DNA from: Pseudomonadota bacterium
GTDB taxonomy: Bacteria > Pseudomonadota > Alphaproteobacteria > Rhizobiales > Rhizobiaceae
NCBI GenBank assembly: GCA_023419995.1
Contig: JAEZXF010000020.1
Location: forward strand, 1 to 8,597
Direction of reading: 5' to 3'
Length of the DNA stretch: 8,597 bases
In this document: piece by piece, positions 6,222 through 8,597 of the stretch
How positions within the stretch are numbered: position 1 is the first letter of the stretch
How the letters are laid out: each line of letters opens with the position of its first letter
Position numbers and translations under genes: made by a program
The notes under the pieces: model-generated
The model's input: only the letters and a program-made list of their open reading frames with translations
The model's database searches: none
Told to the model about the DNA's origin: nothing

Positions 6222-6824
6222 ATGTATCAGGCCATAGGCTCGCCGGGATCGCGCCTCATCCGCGTCACGTGGATGCTCGAGGAGCTGGGCCAGCCCTACC
6301 GCATCGTCAAGGCGGCGCGCGACAGCGAGGAGATGCGGCGCTACCATCCGTCGGGGAAGGGGCCGGTGCTGGTCGACGGCGACGTGCTGGTCACCGACTC
6401 GGCGGCGATCTGCGCCTATCTCGCCGACAAGCATCCCGAGAAGGAGATGGGGCCGAAGACGCCGGCCGAGCGCGCGCATCTCAACGCCTGGCTGTTCTTC
6501 GCCCAGTCGGAGCTCGAGGCGCCGCTGTGGAACCGCCAGAAGCACCGCTCGATGCTGCCGGACGCGGAGCGCGTCGACGTCGGCCCGTGGACGACGGCGG
6601 AGTTCAACCGCGAGATCAACGCGCTGGAGACTCGGCTCGGCGAATCGCAATACGCGATGGGCAACCGCTTCACCGCCGCCGACGTCATCCTCGGCCATTG
6701 CGGGCAGTGGGCGCGCGACGCGCAGTTCGCCGTGCTGTCGGACCGGGTCAACGCCTATTTCGACCGCGTGCTGGCGCGGCCGGCGCTGGCGCGCGCCACC
6801 GCGCGCGAGGCGGCGGTGGAGTAG
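6222..6824 (+). CDS. Glutathione S-transferase family protein
   Basis: A 200-residue cytoplasmic protein with a thioredoxin-like N-terminal domain: strand and turn with SPGSRLIRV (7-15, Ser10 a possible glutathione-activating residue), GKGPVLVDGD with cis-Pro48, and DSAAI (59-63) in place of the usual ESxAI. The helical C-terminal half contains YAMGNRFTAADVILG, the conserved N-capping box. GGGAGG at 6208-6213 gives a good ribosome site eight bases before the ATG. It differs clearly from the nu-class protein at 3660-4364 (no TPNG motif, shorter N-terminus), so the two are not a recent duplication. It is divergent from the acyl carrier protein operon and convergent with the reductase gene. The substrate cannot be predicted; detoxification or disulfide chemistry are both possible. 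Confidence 0.87.
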   Translation: MYQAIGSPGSRLIRVTWMLEELGQPYRIVKAARDSEEMRRYHPSGKGPVLVDGDVLVTDSAAICAYLADKHPEKEMGPKTPAERAHLNAWLFFAQSELEAPLWNRQKHRSMLPDAERVDVGPWTTAEFNREINALETRLGESQYAMGNRFTAADVILGHCGQWARDAQFAVLSDRVNAYFDRVLARPALARATAREAAVE

Positions 6825-6841
6825 GCCGTCAGTCGGCGCCG

Positions 6842-6867
6842 CTCAATCCACGCCCCCTCAATCCACG
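6842..6867. repeat. Direct repeat duplicating the reductase stop-codon region
   Basis: CTCAATCCACG occurs at 6842-6852 and 6857-6867, 15 bases apart. The right copy contains the reductase stop codon and its last two codons (Val-Asp). The left copy lies just beyond the stop in the same frame and would supply a second Val-Asp-stop. It looks like a small in-frame duplication at the 3' end of the gene. Confidence 0.6.
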
Positions 6868-7685
6868 AAGGCGCGCTCGACGACGAACTCGGCCGGCATC
6901 GAGTTGGAGCCTTCCTTCAGCCCGGCCTTCTCGACCAGCGCCTTGACGTCGCGGATCATGTCCATCGAGCCGCAGATCATCACCCGGTCGACGGCCGGGT
7001 CGAAGGCGGGGACGCCGAGATCGGCGAAGAGCCTGCCCGTCTCGATCAGCGTGGTGATGCGGCCGGTGCGCGGGTAGGGCTCGCGCGTCGTCGTCGCGTA
7101 GTGGACGAAGCGGCCCTGCGCCAGCTCGCCGATCAGCGGATCCTCGACGAGGTTCCTGGCCAGCTCCTCGCCATAGGTCAGCTCGGCGACCTCGCGGCAG
7201 GTGTGGGTCAGGATCACCTGCTCGAACTTGTCGTAGGTCTCGGGATCGCGCATCAGGCTGGCGAAGGGGGCGATGCCGGTGCCGGTCGAGATCATCCACA
7301 GCCGCCTGCCGGGCGTCAGCGCGTCGAGCACCAGCGTGCCGGTCGACTTGGTGCGCATCAGCACCGTGTCGCCGGGCTGGATCTTCTGCAGGTGCTGGGT
7401 CAGCGGGCCGTCCGGAACCTTGATCGAGAAGAACTCCAGCTCCTCGTCCCAGGACGGGCTGGCGATGGAGTAGGCGCGGAACACCGGCTTCACCGCATTG
7501 GGCAGGCCGATCATGACGAACTCGCCCGAGCGGAAGCGGAAGCTCTGCGGCCGGGTGATGCGGAACGAGAACAGCCGGTCGGTGTAGTGGCGCACCGAGA
7601 TCACCGTCTCGGCATGGACCCCGGCGGGAATCGGGAATTCGGGGGCACGGGCTGCGTCCGTCTCCTGGCGCGCGGCTATGGTCAT
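6858..7685 (-). CDS. fpr: Ferredoxin/flavodoxin--NADP+ reductase
   Basis: FAD enzyme that passes electrons between NADPH and ferredoxin or flavodoxin in the cytoplasm; bacterial Fpr proteins support oxidative-stress defence and Fe-S or biosynthetic enzymes. In its 275 residues I see the FAD-binding RAYSIAS (70-76), KVPDGPLT (89-96) that wraps the flavin, the NADP pyrophosphate loop GTGIAPF (135-141), THTCREVAELTY (160-171), CGSMDMI (238-244), and the C-terminal FVVERAFVD of the bacterial subclass. I chose the ATG at 7685 because AGGA lies eight bases upstream of it; an ATG three codons earlier (7694) has AGG immediately adjacent, which is too close. The N-terminus before residue 20 is probably disordered. 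The gene is divergent from pncA and convergent with the glutathione transferase gene. Confidence 0.93.
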   Translation of the reverse strand: MTIAARQETDAARAPEFPIPAGVHAETVISVRHYTDRLFSFRITRPQSFRFRSGEFVMIGLPNAVKPVFRAYSIASPSWDEELEFFSIKVPDGPLTQHLQKIQPGDTVLMRTKSTGTLVLDALTPGRRLWMISTGTGIAPFASLMRDPETYDKFEQVILTHTCREVAELTYGEELARNLVEDPLIGELAQGRFVHYATTTREPYPRTGRITTLIETGRLFADLGVPAFDPAVDRVMICGSMDMIRDVKALVEKAGLKEGSNSMPAEFVVERAFVD

Positions 7686-7761
7686 TCCTGGCATCCTGTC
7701 TGCTTGATGGCTGGCCGAGGGGCGCCGCTGGGGGCGAAACTGCGCTTGCGTGAGCCTTCGA

Positions 7762-7788
7762 TTAATATAGGGAAAATTGCCACGTCAA
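7762..7788 (-). promoter_or_regulatory. Candidate fpr promoter in the AT-rich fpr/pncA divergent region
   Basis: On the minus strand TTGACG (7788-7783, five of six) is followed after 15 bases by TATTAA (7767-7762, four of six). Initiation near 7755 would give a leader of about 70 bases. The hexamers frame the most AT-rich stretch of this part of the window (about 7760-7778). A plus-strand TTGCCA at 7777-7782 could serve pncA, but no good -10 follows it. GCGGC/GCCGC at 7793-7797 and 7803-7807 could form a small hairpin in a pncA leader. Confidence 0.42.
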
Positions 7789-7875
7789 GAGAGCGGCATA
7801 GGGCCGCATCGATTCCGGCAGCCGCGCGGCGCCCGTCATCGGCGGCCGCCGGCTCGGCCGAGACAGGAGGAAGGC

Positions 7876-8475
7876 ATGCGCGCGAAGGCCCTGATCGTCG
7901 TCGACATCCAGAACGATTTCTGCCCCGGAGGGGCGCTCGCGGTCACCGGCGGCGACGAGATCGTGCCGCTCGTCAACGGCATGATCGCCGGCTTCGACCA
8001 CGTGGTCCTGACGCAGGACTGGCATCCGGCCGGCCATTCGAGCTTCGCCTCCAGCCATCCCGGCCGCCAGCCCTTCGAGACGATCGACATGCCCTACGGG
8101 CCGCAGACGCTGTGGCCGGATCATTGCGTGCAGGGCAGCGACGGCGCGGCCTTCCACCCCGGCCTCGACCTGACGAAGGCCGAGCTGGTGATTCGCAAGG
8201 GCTTCCGGCGCGGGATCGATTCCTACTCGGCCTTCTTCGAGAACGACCACGCGACGCCGACCGGCCTCGCCGGCTACCTGAGGGAGCGCGGCATCACCGA
8301 CCTGACCTTCGTCGGCCTGGCGACCGACTACTGCGTCGCCTACTCGGCGCTCGACGCGGTGCGCACGGGCTTCTCGGCGGCGGTGCGGCTTGACGCCTGC
8401 CGGGCGATCGACCTCGGCGGCTCGCTGGCGGAGATGACGCGGCGGATGGCCGGCGCGGGCGTGACGCTCGCCTGA
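7876..8475 (+). CDS. pncA: Nicotinamidase/pyrazinamidase
   Basis: Hydrolyses nicotinamide to nicotinate and ammonia, feeding the Preiss-Handler branch of NAD salvage; members also deamidate pyrazinamide. The 199-residue protein has the complete cysteine-hydrolase triad: Asp10 in VVDIQNDF, Lys108 in VIRKG, and nucleophile Cys153 in ATDYCVAYS. The metal site is also present: Asp48, His50 and His54 in QDWHPAGHSSF, and His83 in WPDHCVQG. The ATG at 7876 is chosen because AGGAGG lies five bases upstream and the first strand begins at residue 5; a longer frame to 7777 has no family match in its first 33 residues. It is a single-gene unit divergent from fpr. The mobile-element end begins about 8 bases after its stop. 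Confidence 0.95.
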   Translation: MRAKALIVVDIQNDFCPGGALAVTGGDEIVPLVNGMIAGFDHVVLTQDWHPAGHSSFASSHPGRQPFETIDMPYGPQTLWPDHCVQGSDGAAFHPGLDLTKAELVIRKGFRRGIDSYSAFFENDHATPTGLAGYLRERGITDLTFVGLATDYCVAYSALDAVRTGFSAAVRLDACRAIDLGGSLAEMTRRMAGAGVTLA

Positions 8476-8482
8476 CCGCGGC

Positions 8483-8597
8483 TAGAGCGGTTCAATTTTT
8501 GACTGAATCGGCTGGGATTCCCATTGGCTGCGGTTTGTGATTCAAGATGCTGGCTGGAAGGAGGCCAGGATCTGATGACGCGAGCCCTTTCGAACGA
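8483..8597 (+). mobile_element. Probable left end of an IS630-type insertion sequence, cut by the window edge
   Basis: From about 8483 the base composition drops well below that of the flanking genes. A TA dinucleotide (8483-8484), the IS630 target, is followed by GAGCGGTTCA, which could be the terminal repeat. Internal motifs recur: CGGTTCA (8488-8494) inversely matches TGAATCG (8504-8510) with one mismatch, GAATC (8505-8509) is inverted at GATTC (8516-8520), and GATTC returns at 8539-8543. These precede a transposase-like start at 8575. The exact boundary and the far end are not determinable here. Confidence 0.5.
8575..8597 (+). CDS. IS630-family transposase, N-terminal seven codons only (partial at window edge)
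   Basis: ATG at 8575 with AAGGAGG at 8558-8564 (ten bases upstream) opens a frame reading Met-Thr-Arg-Ala-Leu-Ser-Asn before the window ends. Many rhizobial IS630 transposases, as I recall them, begin with this type of sequence followed by Asp-Leu-Arg and a helix-turn-helix. Seven residues are too few for proof; the lower-GC leader with repeats supports the call. Confidence 0.5.

Noticed and set aside
7101..8393. Plus-strand open frame of 430 residues crossing the fpr complement and pncA
   Set aside because: It is a shadow frame: low complexity, covering the opposite strand of fpr and then pncA out of frame.
8476..8500. Possible intrinsic terminator after pncA (CCGC/GCGG followed by TTCAATTTTT)
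   Set aside because: The stem has only four pairs with a seven-base loop and the T-run starts several bases later; it more likely belongs to the mobile-element end.
1..8597. CRISPR arrays, tRNA or rRNA genes, phage or defence modules
   Set aside because: No regularly spaced repeats, tRNA-like cloverleaf with conserved TTCGA arm, or defence or phage protein motifs were seen on either strand.

Overview
The window is GC-rich, densely coded DNA with short intergenic gaps. It looks like the chromosome of an alphaproteobacterium of the order Hyphomicrobiales (a Mesorhizobium-like or related Phyllobacteriaceae member is my guess). This rests on codon composition, a SitABCD manganese transporter behind a Mur/Fur-like palindrome, an acyl carrier protein/ketosynthase pair that closely resembles rhizobial NodF/NodE, and the start of what looks like a rhizobial-type IS630 transposase. 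Family assignments come from reading motifs, not from a database search.

Layout. (1) 1-3652, plus strand: a complete four-gene Mn2+/Fe2+ ABC importer, sitA-sitB-sitC-sitD, with ATGA overlaps or a 2-base gap between genes. It is preceded by a perfect 7-1-7 palindrome that is a good candidate metal-regulator site. (2) 3660-4364, minus strand: a nu-class-like glutathione transferase that converges on sitD. A GC hairpin lies between the two stop codons, and a second hairpin surrounds the transferase's ribosome binding site. (3) 4515-6003, minus strand: a two-gene acyl carrier protein/beta-ketoacyl-ACP synthase operon resembling nodFE, but with no recognisable nod box. (4) 6222-6824, plus strand: a second, different glutathione transferase family protein, divergent from the acyl carrier protein gene. 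(5) 6858-7685, minus strand: a ferredoxin/flavodoxin-NADP+ reductase. (6) 7876-8475, plus strand: nicotinamidase, divergent from the reductase across an AT-rich promoter region. (7) About 8483 to the end: what appears to be the left end of an IS630-type element, with the first seven codons of its transposase.

How they fit. The sit operon feeds Mn2+, and possibly Fe2+, into the cell. The two glutathione transferases, the NADPH:ferredoxin reductase and nicotinamidase (NAD salvage) all bear on redox and pyridine-nucleotide balance, but they are separate transcription units and the link is only thematic. The most distinctive item is the NodFE-like pair. It should form a dedicated carrier and condensing enzyme for a special acyl chain, and its carrier has His instead of Asp in front of the phosphopantetheine serine. 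I see no CRISPR array, tRNA, rRNA, phage module or defence system, and no clear undescribed multi-gene system.
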